Positions 18,709 to 27,519 of a DNA stretch of 64,000 nucleotides are shown here, in pieces. The notes under the pieces are model-generated. The model made no database searches. It saw only the letters and a program-made list of their open reading frames with translations, and had not been told where the DNA came from. The position numbers were made by a program, and so were the translations under genes. Positions within the stretch are counted from its first letter, which is position 1, and every line of letters starts with the position of its first letter. This DNA is from Nocardioides perillae (GTDB lineage Bacteria; Actinomycetota; Actinomycetes; Propionibacteriales; Nocardioidaceae), in assembly GCF_013409425.1 (NCBI RefSeq), contig NZ_JACCAC010000001.1, forward strand, positions 2,294,001-2,358,000. Reading direction: 5' to 3'.

Positions 18709-18740
18709 GACGCCCCCGGGACCCGGTCCCGGGGGGCGTC
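18709..18740 (+). terminator. GC-rich hairpin after surface-protein gene
   Basis: GACGCCCCCGGGACC pairs with GGTCCCGGGGGGCGTC (one bulge), 32 nt after the stop of the preceding gene. No T-run follows. Probably a terminator separating the two surface-protein genes. Confidence 0.5.
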
Positions 18741-18945
18741 CCTGTGCGCGCACCGGGGTGGCGCCCTCACCCCTGCGGGGGGCCACAGGGTTACGCACGT
18801 CGCTGCCGGGACCACCCTCGAGGGTGGTTTTGACGCCGTTTGTTGGCTGGCGCGTTTGTGCAGGTCAGACCGGAGGAACAGTGTTCCCGCCGGGCTCGGG
18901 CCGGCGCCACCACCCGTCGCGTCGACCCCTCCCAGGAGATCCCCC
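18741..18945 (+). promoter_or_regulatory. Long leader of the second surface protein with hairpin and palindrome
   Basis: About 205 nt without a gene. It contains a short hairpin followed by a T4 run (18811-18831, stem ACCACCC/GGGTGGT), a TTGACG (18830-18835) that could be a -35 element, two GTTTGT repeats (18838 and 18854), and a perfect 13-bp palindrome GGAACAGTGTTCC (18875-18887). GC content is visibly lower than around it. AGGAG at 18934-18938 serves the ATG at 18946. A GGTTTTGACGCCGT stretch resembles GGTTTGAGCGCCGT upstream of the other surface gene (from 17490). No known riboswitch recognised. Confidence 0.45.
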
Positions 18946-20346
18946 ATGGCTGCTCAGACACCCCTTCGCCCGGCCGGCGACCGGCCGCGTCGCACCTCGC
19001 GCACCCCGGGCCTCGCTGCGGCCGCCGTCCTCACCGCAGCCGCGCTCTCCGTCAGCTCCTCCGGCGCCGCGCTCGCCGCGCCCGTCGCGGTGGCCGCCGC
19101 CGACCAGGGCAAGGGCCAGGGCAAGGGCCAGGACAAGGGCCAGGGCCAGGACAAGGGCCAGGGCCAGGGCCAGGGCGGGAGCCGGGGCAACACGGGAGGC
19201 GAGCGCGCCCAGGGCGGGTCCGCCGGCACCAGCAGGGCCTCGCAGCCGAGCGCACAGGGGCCCGGCGCCGCCCAGGAGAAGCGCGAGGAGAAGGACGACA
19301 AGAAGGCAGCCAAGGCCGAGAAGAAGGCCGAGAAGAAGGCCGGGAAGGGTTCCGGCTCCGCCGGCTCGCGTGGCGGGTCCGGTGCCGGCAGCCCGGGCAC
19401 GCCGCAGACCACGTCGCCGGGCCGCTCCAGCACCGCCCCGAGCAGCAGCGGCGGCAAGGGCGGCGGCAAGGCCGGCGGCAAGGGCGGCGGCAAGGCCGGC
19501 GGTGCCGGTGACCCCGCCGGGAACAACGGCACCGTGAAGATCGCGCCCTACGGCGAGATGGACGGCATCCCGCAGAACAGCCCCCACCCCGGCTGCACCT
19601 TCCAGGTCGAGTGGTACGGCTTCGACGAGGGCGAGGACGTCGTCTCGACGGTGTCCTTCGCGATGCACGCCCCGACCGCCGACGTCGGCCTGAGCGTGGC
19701 CGGCGACACCACGGTGCCGGTCGGCGGCGACCCGGCATCCGGCGCGGGCACCGACACCGGCCTCGACGGCGTCGAGACCTACACCCTTTCCTTCGACGGC
19801 GAGCCGCACCCGCAGCAGGGCTACCACGTCAAGCTGACGGTCAGCACGCCGCGCTCGCAGGGCAACGACACGAAGACCAAGGTCTTCTGGGTCGAGCCGT
19901 GCACGACCGAGGCCCCCGGGACCGAGACCCCCGGCACCGAGACCCCCGGCACCGAGACCCCCGGCACCGAGACCCCCGGCACCGAGACCCCCGGCACCGA
20001 GACCCCCGGCACGGAGACCCCCGGCACGGAGACCCCCGGCACGGAGCTGCCCGGCACCGTGGACACCGGAACCGGCCTGGACACCGGCACCGACTCGGGC
20101 ACGGTCACCGAGGAGGGCGTCGTCGCGGGCTTCACGGAGTCGCAGGACGCCGAGGCGAGCGCCGACCTCGCCGCGGCCGGCGGTGCCGGCAGCGAAGCCG
20201 GCACGACCGCCGCGGTGCCGACCTCGGTCGACGCCGGTCTGACCACCGGCGAGCAGGTCGGGCTGGCGGCACTGGTCGCCACGCTCCTCGGCGGCGCGGC
20301 CGCGCTCGTCGGCATCCTCGCGAGGCGGCGTACTGTCCGGTCGTGA
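18946..20346 (+). CDS. Secreted repeat-rich surface protein with membrane tail
   Basis: A 466-residue protein: signal peptide (about residues 20-50), KGQGKGQDKGQ repeats, Lys/Glu-rich (KKAAKAEKKAEKK) and GGK repeats, then a folded beta-rich domain (about 187-320; NNGTVKIAPYGEMDG, CTFQVEWYGFDEGED, HPQQGYHVKLTVSTP, TKVFWVEPC) that I recognise from other actinobacterial surface proteins but cannot name. A ten-unit TETPG stalk follows, then a C-terminal helix (LAALVATLLGGAAALVGIL) and RRR. No clear LPXTG. Its stop overlaps the sortase start (GTGA), so it is very likely a sortase substrate. Confidence 0.75.
   Translation: MAAQTPLRPAGDRPRRTSRTPGLAAAAVLTAAALSVSSSGAALAAPVAVAAADQGKGQGKGQDKGQGQDKGQGQGQGGSRGNTGGERAQGGSAGTSRASQPSAQGPGAAQEKREEKDDKKAAKAEKKAEKKAGKGSGSAGSRGGSGAGSPGTPQTTSPGRSSTAPSSSGGKGGGKAGGKGGGKAGGAGDPAGNNGTVKIAPYGEMDGIPQNSPHPGCTFQVEWYGFDEGEDVVSTVSFAMHAPTADVGLSVAGDTTVPVGGDPASGAGTDTGLDGVETYTLSFDGEPHPQQGYHVKLTVSTPRSQGNDTKTKVFWVEPCTTEAPGTETPGTETPGTETPGTETPGTETPGTETPGTETPGTETPGTELPGTVDTGTGLDTGTDSGTVTEEGVVAGFTESQDAEASADLAAAGGAGSEAGTTAAVPTSVDAGLTTGEQVGLAALVATLLGGAAALVGILARRRTVRS
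19906..20055 (+). repeat. 15-bp tandem repeat encoding TETPG stalk
   Basis: Ten 15-bp units: one TEAPG, eight TETPG, one TELPG. The first TETPG units use ACCGAG and the last ones ACGGAG for Thr-Glu, showing spread by local duplication. Length 15 keeps frame, so copy number could vary between strains and change stalk length. Confidence 0.9.
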
Positions 20347-21020
20347 CCTCCTCGACGCAGCGCAGCTCGCCCGGTCGCCCGTCGGCGGCCGGGCGGCTGC
20401 GCGACGTCGTCACCACCCTGCTCGTGGTCGGCGGCCTGGCGGTCGCCGGCACCGGCCTGTGGCAGTGGTACGCCGACGGCGCACCCACCCCGTCCCGCGC
20501 GGCCACCGGCCCGGTCGAGCAGGAGTCGTCCAGCGCGACCGCCGCGCCGCCGGCCGAGCTGCCGCAGGCGCAGCCCGCACGCACGCGCCCCGGCGCGCCG
20601 TTGCGGGTGCGGGTGCCCCGCCTGGGGGTGGACGCACCCGTCGACCCGGTCGGCGCACCCGGTGGCACCTTGACCCCGCCGTCGGACGCCACCCGACTCG
20701 GGTGGTGGGCGGCGGGCGCCCGGCCCGGACAGCGCGGCAGCGTGCTGGTCGCGGGCCACACGGTCAGCACGGGCGGTGGTGCGCTCGACGACCTCGAGCT
20801 GCTGCGCCGCGGTGACGACGTGGTGGTGCGCACCACCACGGGCAGGCGCAGCTACGAGGTGGTGTCGGTGCAGGTGCTCGGCAAGGGCGTGCTCGCCCGG
20901 CGGGCACAGCAGCTCTTCGACCAGCGGGTGCCGTCGCGGCTCGTGCTCGTGACGTGCGAGGACTGGGACGGGACGGCCTACCGCAGCAACGTCGTGGTCA
21001 CCGCGCGCCCGCGACGCTGA
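20343..21020 (+). CDS. Class F sortase
   Basis: A 225-residue membrane-anchored transpeptidase: cytoplasmic basic start, one transmembrane helix (VVTTLLVVGGLAVAGTGLWQWY, about residues 21-42), a P/A/Q-rich linker and the sortase barrel. Catalytic triad: His in VLVAGHTVS, Cys in LVLVTCEDW, Arg in AYRSNVVV. The TCEDW...YRSNVVV layout matches class F enzymes of actinobacteria, which attach proteins to the cell wall. Start GTG overlaps the previous stop by 4 nt, coupling it to the surface protein. Confidence 0.9.
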   Translation: MTSSTQRSSPGRPSAAGRLRDVVTTLLVVGGLAVAGTGLWQWYADGAPTPSRAATGPVEQESSSATAAPPAELPQAQPARTRPGAPLRVRVPRLGVDAPVDPVGAPGGTLTPPSDATRLGWWAAGARPGQRGSVLVAGHTVSTGGGALDDLELLRRGDDVVVRTTTGRRSYEVVSVQVLGKGVLARRAQQLFDQRVPSRLVLVTCEDWDGTAYRSNVVVTARPRR

Positions 21021-21062
21021 CGCGGCGCGGGCGGCGGGCGCAGACCCCGGACGAGACCCCGA

Positions 21063-21587
21063 TCAGTGCTGGTAGGTGCCGTGCAGCACGGCCCGCCCGA
21101 GGGTCTTGAAGGCCAGGTTGAACGACACGACGGCCGGGCTGGCGTCGGCGTCGACGCCGAGCGTCTCCTCGCCGACGGCGTGGACGACGAAGTAGTAGCG
21201 GTGGACCTGGTCGCCCTGCGGCGGCGCGGCGCCCATGAAGCCGGCCTGGCCGGCGTCGTTGCGCACGTGGAAGGCGGACCCCGGCAGCTCGCCCGACGCC
21301 GCGCCGGCCTCGAGCGAGGTGACGTCGGCGGGCAGGTCGACGAGCACCCAGTGCCAGAACCCGCTGGGGGTCGGGGCGTCGGGGTCGAAGCAGGTCACCA
21401 CGAAGGACTTCGTGCCCTCCGGGGCGCCCGCCCACGACAGCTGCGGCGAGGTGTTGCCGCCGTCGGCCACCTGCGCGTCGTCGAGGGGCTGGCCGTCGTG
21501 CACGTCGGTGCTGGTGACCTGGAACGACGCCGTGGCCGGCAGCAGGTCGTAGGGGTTCGGGCTGACGGGTCGGTCGAGCTGGCTCAT
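21063..21587 (-). CDS. YbhB/YbcL family (PEBP-like) protein
   Basis: A 174-residue phosphatidylethanolamine-binding-protein fold. Signatures: [27 protein letters not shown] (DPDAP ligand-site motif), [10 protein letters not shown] and HRYYFVVHA. The role in bacteria is unclear (kinase-inhibitor-like in name only). ATG at 21587 has TATGTT (21600-21595) 7 nt upstream, which favours it over an ATG at 21599 that would overlap this hexamer. Convergent with the sortase. Confidence 0.92.
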   Translation of the reverse strand: MSQLDRPVSPNPYDLLPATASFQVTSTDVHDGQPLDDAQVADGGNTSPQLSWAGAPEGTKSFVVTCFDPDAPTPSGFWHWVLVDLPADVTSLEAGAASGELPGSAFHVRNDAGQAGFMGAAPPQGDQVHRYYFVVHAVGEETLGVDADASPAVVSFNLAFKTLGRAVLHGTYQH

Positions 21588-21654
21588 GCCGGTGAACATA
21601 GCCCCGGGGCGAACACCCGTCGGCCGTCCGGACGGGCTGGGGGAGACTAGGCGC

Positions 21655-22752
21655 ATGCTCGCCACGACGACGGACGCCGACCACCGCGACCCCGAGGACG
21701 CCCTGGCCGCGCTGCGTGCCGCCGTCGGTCCCGGCGACGACGGCGCGGCCCGCGACGCCCGCGAGCGGCAGGCCCAGCTCACCAAGCCCGCGGGTGCCCT
21801 CGGGGCGCTGGAGGACGTCTCGGTGCAGCTGTCGGCGATCGCCGGCAGCTGCCCGCCGCCGGTGCCGGCGCGACCGGCCGTCGCCGTCTTCGCGGGTGAC
21901 CACGGGGTGCACGCCGCGGGCGTCTCGCCGTGGCCGCAGGAGGTCACCGCCGGGATGGTGGAGAACTTCCGGGCCGGGGGAGCGGCGGTCAACGTGCTGG
22001 CGCGCGCGTGCGGCGCGCGCGTCGTCGTGGTCGACGTCGGCGTCGCGAGCCCGGTCGAGCCGGGGCCCGACGTGCTGGTCCGCAAGGTGCGGGCCGGGAC
22101 CGCGGACCTGAGCCGCGGGCCGGCCCTGACGCGCGAGGAGGCGCTCGCGGCGCTCCTGGTGGGGGCACAGGTGGCCGCGGACCTCGTGGCCCAGGGCCAC
22201 GACCTGCTGCTGACCGGTGACATGGGCATCGGCAACACGACACCCTCGGCCTGCCTCGTGGCCGCCCTGACCGGGGTCGCCGCACGCACGGCGACCGGCC
22301 GCGGCACGGGCGTCGACGACGCGACCTTCGCCCGCAAGGTGGGCGTGGTGGAGCGCGCGGTCGCCCGCCTCGCGCCCGACGCCGACCCCGTGGCGGTGCT
22401 CGCCGAGGTGGGCGGGCTCGAGCACGCCGCGCTGGCAGGCTTCGTCCTGGGCGGCGCGGCCGCCGGGGTGCCCGTGCTCCTGGACGGCGTCATCGCCGGC
22501 TCCGCCGCGCTCGTGGCCGTGGCCCTCGCGCCGCACGCCGCGGCGTACCTGCTCGCGGGGCACCGCTCCGTCGAGCCCGGGCACACCGCCGCGCTGCGGC
22601 ACCTCGGGCTGCGGCCCCTCGTCGACCTCGACCTCCGCCTCGGCGAGGGCAGCGGCGCCGCGCTCGCCGTGCCCCTCGTGCGGGCCGCTGCGCTGCTGCT
22701 GGGCGAGATGGCCACCTTCGACGGCGCGGGCGTCGCCCGCAAGCAGGGCTGA
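21655..22752 (+). CDS. cobT: Nicotinate-nucleotide--dimethylbenzimidazole phosphoribosyltransferase CobT
   Basis: A 365-residue CobT, which makes alpha-ribazole phosphate for the lower ligand of cobalamin. Seen: [12 protein letters not shown] (substrate loop), [58 protein letters not shown] and [12 protein letters not shown] with the catalytic glutamate. GAGACT 6 nt before the ATG resembles the local -10 pattern. Its TGA overlaps the ATG of the next gene by 1 nt. Confidence 0.95.
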   Translation: MLATTTDADHRDPEDALAALRAAVGPGDDGAARDARERQAQLTKPAGALGALEDVSVQLSAIAGSCPPPVPARPAVAVFAGDHGVHAAGVSPWPQEVTAGMVENFRAGGAAVNVLARACGARVVVVDVGVASPVEPGPDVLVRKVRAGTADLSRGPALTREEALAALLVGAQVAADLVAQGHDLLLTGDMGIGNTTPSACLVAALTGVAARTATGRGTGVDDATFARKVGVVERAVARLAPDADPVAVLAEVGGLEHAALAGFVLGGAAAGVPVLLDGVIAGSAALVAVALAPHAAAYLLAGHRSVEPGHTAALRHLGLRPLVDLDLRLGEGSGAALAVPLVRAAALLLGEMATFDGAGVARKQG

Positions 22753-23996
22753 TGGGCGCCGAGACGCCCGAGGGCGCACCCGCCCCCTACCCCGTCGGGC
22801 TGCGCCTGGCCGGTCGCCGCGTCGTCGTCGTCGGTGGCGGTCAGGTGGCCCAGCGCCGCGTGCCCGCGCTCATCGCCGCGGGTGCGCGCGTCACCGTGGT
22901 CGCGCCCGAGGTCACGCCCGCCCTGGAGGGCCTCGGCGGGGAGGTCACCCTCGAGCTGCGCCGCTTCGAGCCGGCCGACCTCGACGACACCTGGTACGCG
23001 ATCGCGGCCACCGACGACCCGGCGGTCAACGCCGCCGTCGCCGCCGCGGCGGAGGAGCGACGCACCTTCTGCGTGCGTGCCGACGACGCCTCGCAGGCCA
23101 CCGCGTGGACCCCGGCGGTGGGACGCCACGCCGGTGTCACGGTGGCGGTCCTGGGCAACCGGGAGCCGCGGCGGTCCTCCGCCGTGCGCGACGAGATCAT
23201 GGCCGCGCTGCAGGACGGCACCATCGCCGCCCGGGGCGCGCGCGACCGCACGCCCGGCGTGGTGCTGGTCGGCGGCGGCCCCGGTGACCCGGAGCTCGCC
23301 ACCGTCGCCGCGCGGCACGCGCTCGCGTCGGCCGACGTCGTGGTCGCCGACCGGCTCGCCCCGCGCGAGCTGCTCGACGGGCTCGACCCCGACGTCGAGC
23401 TGGTGGACGTGGCCAAGCTGCCCCGGGGACGCTCGGCCACCCAGGAGGAGATCAACCGCGTCCTCGTCGAGCGCGCCCGGGAGGGCAAGCGTGTGGTGCG
23501 GTTCAAGGGCGGCGACGGCTTCGTCTTCGGCCGCGGCTACGAGGAGGTCCTGGCCTGCCAGGAGGCGGGGGTGCCCGTCACGGTGGTGCCCGGGCTGTCC
23601 TCCTCGATCTCGGTGCCCGGGCTCGTCGGCATCCCGGTGACCCACCGCGGCGTGGCCCACGAGTTCACCGTCGTCTCGGGCCACCTGCCGCCCGACCACC
23701 CCGAGTCGCTGGTGGAGTGGTCGGCGCTGGCCCGCCTGCGCGGGACCCTCGTGCTGCTGATGGCGGTCCAGAACGCCGGCGCGATCGCCGCGGCGCTGGT
23801 CGCGGGTGGTCGCCCCGCGGGCACCCCGGTGGCCGTGGTCGCGGAGGGCTCCATGCCCGCGGAGCGCACGGTGCTCAGCACCCTGGGCACCCTGGACGCC
23901 GACCTCGCCCGGCAGCAGGTGCGCCCGCCGGCGATCATCGTCGTCGGCGAGGTGGTCGCCGTGGCCCGGCCCGAGCACTACGCCCGCGCCCACTGA
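22752..23996 (+). CDS. cobA: Uroporphyrinogen-III C-methyltransferase / precorrin-2 dehydrogenase fusion
   Basis: A 414-residue two-domain enzyme. Residues about 15-165 form a CysG-N/Met8-like dehydrogenase ([17 protein letters not shown] site; [10 protein letters not shown]). From about 168 is a SAM-dependent uroporphyrinogen-III methyltransferase ([49 protein letters not shown]). It makes precorrin-2 and sirohydrochlorin for siroheme or cobalamin. A full CysG would carry chelatase activity too; whether this one does is open. Coupled to cobT upstream and the RNA methylase downstream (1-nt overlaps). Confidence 0.92.
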   Translation: MGAETPEGAPAPYPVGLRLAGRRVVVVGGGQVAQRRVPALIAAGARVTVVAPEVTPALEGLGGEVTLELRRFEPADLDDTWYAIAATDDPAVNAAVAAAAEERRTFCVRADDASQATAWTPAVGRHAGVTVAVLGNREPRRSSAVRDEIMAALQDGTIAARGARDRTPGVVLVGGGPGDPELATVAARHALASADVVVADRLAPRELLDGLDPDVELVDVAKLPRGRSATQEEINRVLVERAREGKRVVRFKGGDGFVFGRGYEEVLACQEAGVPVTVVPGLSSSISVPGLVGIPVTHRGVAHEFTVVSGHLPPDHPESLVEWSALARLRGTLVLLMAVQNAGAIAAALVAGGRPAGTPVAVVAEGSMPAERTVLSTLGTLDADLARQQVRPPAIIVVGEVVAVARPEHYARAH

Positions 23997-24799
23997 TGGC
24001 CGAGCTGGTCACCGTCGACGACCCCGCCGACCCCCGGCTCGCCGACTACCGCGACCTGCGCGACGTCCAGCTGCGGCGTCACCTCGAGGCCGAGCACGGG
24101 CTCTTCCTCGCCGAGGGCGAGAAGGTGGTGCGGCGGGCGGTCGAGGCCGGCTTCGCGCCGCGCTCCTTCCTCGTCGCGCCGCGCTGGCTCGACGGCCTCG
24201 CCGACGTGCTGGCGGCCTCCGACGCCCCCTGCTACGTCGTGTCCGAGGCGCTCGCGGAGCAGGTGACGGGCTTCCACGTCCACCGCGGCGCGATCGCCTC
24301 GCTCGAGCGGCGCCCGCTCCCGACGGTCGCCGAGGTGCTGGAGGGCGCCCGCTCGGTCCTCGTGCTCGAGGACGTCGTCGACCACACCAACGTCGGGGCG
24401 ATCTTCCGCTCCGGTGCCGCGCTCGGCTTCGACGCCGTGCTGCTCTCGCCGCGGTGCGCCGACCCGCTCTACCGCCGCTCGGTGAAGGTCGCGATGGGCG
24501 CGGTCTTCTCCGTGCCCTGGACCCGCCTCCCGGACTGGCACGACGCCCTCCCGGCGCTCTCGGCGGCCGGGTTCACCACCGTCGCGCTCACGCTCGCGGC
24601 CGACGCCGTGCCGGTGGAGGACGCCGTCGCCGGCGTCGACCGGATCGCCCTCGTGCTCGGGACCGAGGGCCACGGGCTGTCGCCGCGCTGGCAGTCCGCG
24701 GCCGACCGCCGCGCCGTCATCCCGATGCGCGCGGGCGTCGACTCCCTGAACGTCGCCGCCGCCACGGCGGTCGCGTGCTACGTCGCCGCGGCGCGCTGA
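23996..24799 (+). CDS. TrmH/SpoU family RNA 2'-O-methyltransferase
   Basis: A 267-residue SPOUT methyltransferase. The N-terminal domain ([24 protein letters not shown]) is the RNA-binding part; the SPOUT knot has motif 1 [22 protein letters not shown], motif 2 [12 protein letters not shown] and motif 3 [21 protein letters not shown]. The target could be 23S rRNA or tRNA; the resemblance to TsnR-type proteins does not settle it. ATG overlaps the previous stop by 1 nt, so it is co-translated with the cobalamin genes without an obvious functional link. Confidence 0.9.
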   Translation: MAELVTVDDPADPRLADYRDLRDVQLRRHLEAEHGLFLAEGEKVVRRAVEAGFAPRSFLVAPRWLDGLADVLAASDAPCYVVSEALAEQVTGFHVHRGAIASLERRPLPTVAEVLEGARSVLVLEDVVDHTNVGAIFRSGAALGFDAVLLSPRCADPLYRRSVKVAMGAVFSVPWTRLPDWHDALPALSAAGFTTVALTLAADAVPVEDAVAGVDRIALVLGTEGHGLSPRWQSAADRRAVIPMRAGVDSLNVAAATAVACYVAAAR

Positions 24800-24899
24800 G
24801 TCGCCGCGCGCGGAGCCGCCGCGCCGGGGCCGGCCCAGACCAGGGGGCGCTGGGGCCGGCCCACCCGTGACCCGCGGTCGCGCCCCTCGTTGAGCAGGC

Positions 24900-25373
24900 A
24901 TGACCACGACCCCTCCGGCGCCGCAGGTGCCGCACCAGCGCGTCGGCGCCGGGGCGCGGCCGGCCCAGCCGGCGCAGGTCGTCGACATCGACGCCGAGGT
25001 GCTCGCCGCCAGCCGGCAGCGCCCGCTCATCACCCTGGACCACCTGGACGAGCACGCGACCGCCGTGCTCCTGGGCGTGCTGCTCGACGGTCGCGCCGGC
25101 CACCCGGGGGCGGAGGCCCGCGCGCTGCGCGGCGAGGCGCTGGTGCACCACCTGGTGACCCGCAGCAGCCCGGCCGACCTCGTGCGCCACGGCGTCCGCG
25201 TGGGTCGCATGGTCCGCGCCCTCGACCCAGAGGCCCGCGCCGAGGTGCTCGACGAGCTCGGCCCCCACGGCAGCCCGCGGCGGGCGCTGGTCGAGCGCCT
25301 GGCCACCGCCGGCGACGCGACCGCCCGCGCCTACGCGGTCGGGTTCACCGGCTGGTCCGCGCCCACCGCCTGA
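24900..25373 (+). CDS. Hypothetical alpha-helical protein
   Basis: A 157-residue protein I do not recognise. It has a P/Q-rich N-terminus (about 25 residues) and then a helical, charged body (DIDAEVLAASRQRPLITLDHLDEHATAVLLGVLLDG; LVHHLVTRSSPADLVRHGVRVGRM). No signal peptide or membrane helix. No strong ribosome binding site precedes the ATG. Its 3' end overlaps the convergent deformylase by 43 nt. Coding potential is supported by codon-position composition in this frame, but the call is moderate. Confidence 0.5.
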   Translation: MTTTPPAPQVPHQRVGAGARPAQPAQVVDIDAEVLAASRQRPLITLDHLDEHATAVLLGVLLDGRAGHPGAEARALRGEALVHHLVTRSSPADLVRHGVRVGRMVRALDPEARAEVLDELGPHGSPRRALVERLATAGDATARAYAVGFTGWSAPTA

Positions 25374-25993
25374 GCCCCCTCGGCGACGCCCGCCGGCCAG
25401 TCCGCGGGGTAGTCCTCGGCCGCCTTCTCGTGCTGCTTGCCCAGCTTCTTGCGCAGCTTGGTGGGCAACCGGTCGCCGAAGACCGTGCCGAGGGTGTGGT
25501 CGGTCTCGTGCTGCAGGCACCGCGCCAGCAGGCCGTCGCCCTCGAAGGAGACCGGCTCGCCGTCGAGGCCGGTGCCGTCGACGCGCGCGTGGTCGGGCCG
25601 CGCGCACTCGACGAAGGCGCCGGGGAAGGACAGGCAGCCCTCGTCGTCGGCGTCCAGCCGGCGGTCGCGGCCCTCCGGCAGCGTCAGCACGGGGTTGCAC
25701 ACGACGCCGACGGTGCGGCGACCGCTCGCGTCGGGGCAGTCGAAGACGAAGACGGCCAGGTCGACGCCGACCTGGCAGGCGGCGAGCCCGACGCCGTCCG
25801 CGGCGTACATCGTCGCCACCATGTCGGCGACGAGCGAGCGCAACCCCTCGTCGTACGTCGCGACGCGCTGCTGCGCCCGGTGCATGACCGGCGTGCCCCA
25901 GCGGGTGATCGGCCGGACCCGCCCGCCCGCGGGCAGCGGGCCGTGGGGGGCGAGGACGTCGTCGGGCGCGGCGGTCTCAGCAGGGTCGGCCAT
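25331..25993 (-). CDS. def: Peptide deformylase
   Basis: A 220-residue deformylase removing N-formyl groups from nascent proteins. All three motifs are present: GVGLAACQVG (motif 1), EGCLSFPG with the metal cysteine (motif 2), and QHETDHTLGTVF with the HExxH metal site (motif 3). The C-terminal about 40 residues (KLRKKLGKQHEKAAEDYPADWP...) are an extended tail, as in other actinobacterial Def. ATG at 25993 has TAGGCT 8 nt upstream. The last 43 nt overlap the convergent hypothetical gene. Confidence 0.95.
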   Translation of the reverse strand: MADPAETAAPDDVLAPHGPLPAGGRVRPITRWGTPVMHRAQQRVATYDEGLRSLVADMVATMYAADGVGLAACQVGVDLAVFVFDCPDASGRRTVGVVCNPVLTLPEGRDRRLDADDEGCLSFPGAFVECARPDHARVDGTGLDGEPVSFEGDGLLARCLQHETDHTLGTVFGDRLPTKLRKKLGKQHEKAAEDYPADWPAGVAEGAQAVGADQPVNPTA

Positions 25994-26057
25994 GGTGGGC
26001 AAGCCTAGTCCGCGCACCCGGGTGACCCGCACCACCGCGCGGTCTGTAGCGCGCTGT

Positions 26058-26078
26058 GCAACTCACAGTTACAGTTGC
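26058..26078 (+). promoter_or_regulatory. Candidate operator over the fadE -10 element
   Basis: GCAACT and AGTTGC form an inverted repeat with a 9-nt centre. Inside are AACTCACAGTT (itself a palindrome with a 3-nt centre) and a tandem ACAGTTACAGTT. TACAGT at 26070-26075, 6 nt before the ATG, fits a leaderless -10, so a repressor bound here would block transcription. The AT content stands out locally. TetR-like regulators of fatty-acid genes use sites of this shape; which regulator acts here is unknown. Confidence 0.5.
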
Positions 26079-26081
26079 GGC

Positions 26082-27446
26082 ATGTCCCTGACCAAGAGCC
26101 TCCGCCCCGGCGGCAAGCACGGTCTGTCCAGCTCGGAGTCGCGCGACCCGATCGGCTACGCCGTCGCTGCGCTCAACGTGCTGGCGCAGAGCGAGCTGAT
26201 CGACCGCCTCGGCCTGCGGCGCACCGCCGAGCAGACCGTCTTCACCGCGACCCGCAACGGCTTCAAGGTGGCGGGTGCCGCCAGCCGCACCTTCGCCCGG
26301 AAGGGGGCGACCGGCCAGCCCGGCGTCCGCGTCCGCCCCGCCGATCCCGCCGGCACCTTCGACCTCACCCCGACCGAGGACGAGCAGATGCTCGTCGACG
26401 TCGTGACCGAGCTGGCCGACGAGGTGCTGCGCCCCGCCGCCTCGGAGGCCGACGCGGCCTGCGTCGCGCCCGACACCGTCCTGAAGGCCGGTCTCGAGGT
26501 GGGCCTGCCGCTCCTGGGCGTCCCCGAGGCGCTCGGCGGCATCTCCGAGGAGCGCTCGGCGATGGCCGGCGCCCTGGTCGCCGAGGCGCTCGCGCGTGGC
26601 GACATGGGCCTGGCCGTGGCGAGCCTCGCTCCCGGTTCCGTCGCCACGGCGCTCTCGCTGTGGGGCACCGAGCAGCAGCAGCAGACCTACCTGCCCGCCT
26701 TCACCGGCGACGAGGTCCCGGCCGCGGCGCTCGCGCTGAGCGAGCCGACGGTGCTCGCCGACGTGCTGGCACCGGCCACCACCGCGCGCCGCGAGGGCGG
26801 CGAGCTGGTGCTCGACGGCCTGAAGTCCGCCGTCGTGCGCGGCGCCGAGGCGGAGCTCTTCGTCGTCGGCGCGCTGCTCGACGGGGCGCCCGTGCTCGTG
26901 CTGGTGGAGTCCTCCGCCGCCGGGTTGAGCGTCGAGGCCGACCCCGCCATGGGCGTGCGCGCCGCCTCGCTCACGCGGCTGCGCCTCGACGGCGTCCGGG
27001 TGCCCGTCGACGCCGTCCTCGGCGCCACCGACGGCACGACGTACGCCGAGTGCGTGCGGCTCTCGCGCCTCGCCTGGTGCGCCCTGGCGGTCGGCACCGG
27101 TCAGGCCGTGCTCGACTACGTCACGCCCTACGTCAAGACCCGCGAGGCCTTCGGCGAGCCGGTCGCCCACCGCCAGTCGGTGGCCTTCATGGTGGCCAAC
27201 ATCGCGATCGAGCTGCAGGCGATGCGGCTGCTGACCTACCGCGCCGCCTCCCGCGCGGCGCAGGGCAAGGACTTCGCCCGCGAGGTGGCGCTGGCCCGCA
27301 AGGCCTGCACCGACCGCGGGATGCAGATCGGCCTCGACGGCGTCCAGCTGCTCGGGGGACACGGCTTCGTCAAGGAGCACCCGGTCGAGCGGTGGTACCG
27401 CGACCTGCGTGCGATCGGCGTCATGGAAGGTGCGGTGCTCGTCTGA
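26082..27446 (+). CDS. Acyl-CoA dehydrogenase, FadE24-like
   Basis: A 454-residue acyl-CoA dehydrogenase homologue, similar in layout to mycobacterial FadE24. The N-terminal about 100 residues include the SRDPIGYAVAALNVLAQSELIDRLGLRR region peculiar to this group, then the ACAD fold (PLLGVPEALGGISEE; AALALSEPTVLADV; VKTREAFGEPVAHRQSVAFMVANIAIELQA; LLGGHGFVKEHPVERWYRDLRAI). The C-terminus lacks the usual FEGT catalytic-Glu segment and ends MEGAVLV. It likely pairs with the next gene as a two-subunit enzyme (inference). Confidence 0.85.
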   Translation: MSLTKSLRPGGKHGLSSSESRDPIGYAVAALNVLAQSELIDRLGLRRTAEQTVFTATRNGFKVAGAASRTFARKGATGQPGVRVRPADPAGTFDLTPTEDEQMLVDVVTELADEVLRPAASEADAACVAPDTVLKAGLEVGLPLLGVPEALGGISEERSAMAGALVAEALARGDMGLAVASLAPGSVATALSLWGTEQQQQTYLPAFTGDEVPAAALALSEPTVLADVLAPATTARREGGELVLDGLKSAVVRGAEAELFVVGALLDGAPVLVLVESSAAGLSVEADPAMGVRAASLTRLRLDGVRVPVDAVLGATDGTTYAECVRLSRLAWCALAVGTGQAVLDYVTPYVKTREAFGEPVAHRQSVAFMVANIAIELQAMRLLTYRAASRAAQGKDFAREVALARKACTDRGMQIGLDGVQLLGGHGFVKEHPVERWYRDLRAIGVMEGAVLV

Positions 27447-27519
27447 ACACCCCACGCTGTCGCTCGTTCCCCCCGCTCCGCTCCTCCCACTCCCGACACC
27501 GAGGGGACCCCGAAAGACC

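Noticed and set aside
20041-20060. TELPGT as an LPXTG sorting signal in the second surface protein
   Set aside because: It is the last unit of the TETPG stalk, reads LPGTV rather than LPXTG, and lies about 90 residues before the membrane helix.
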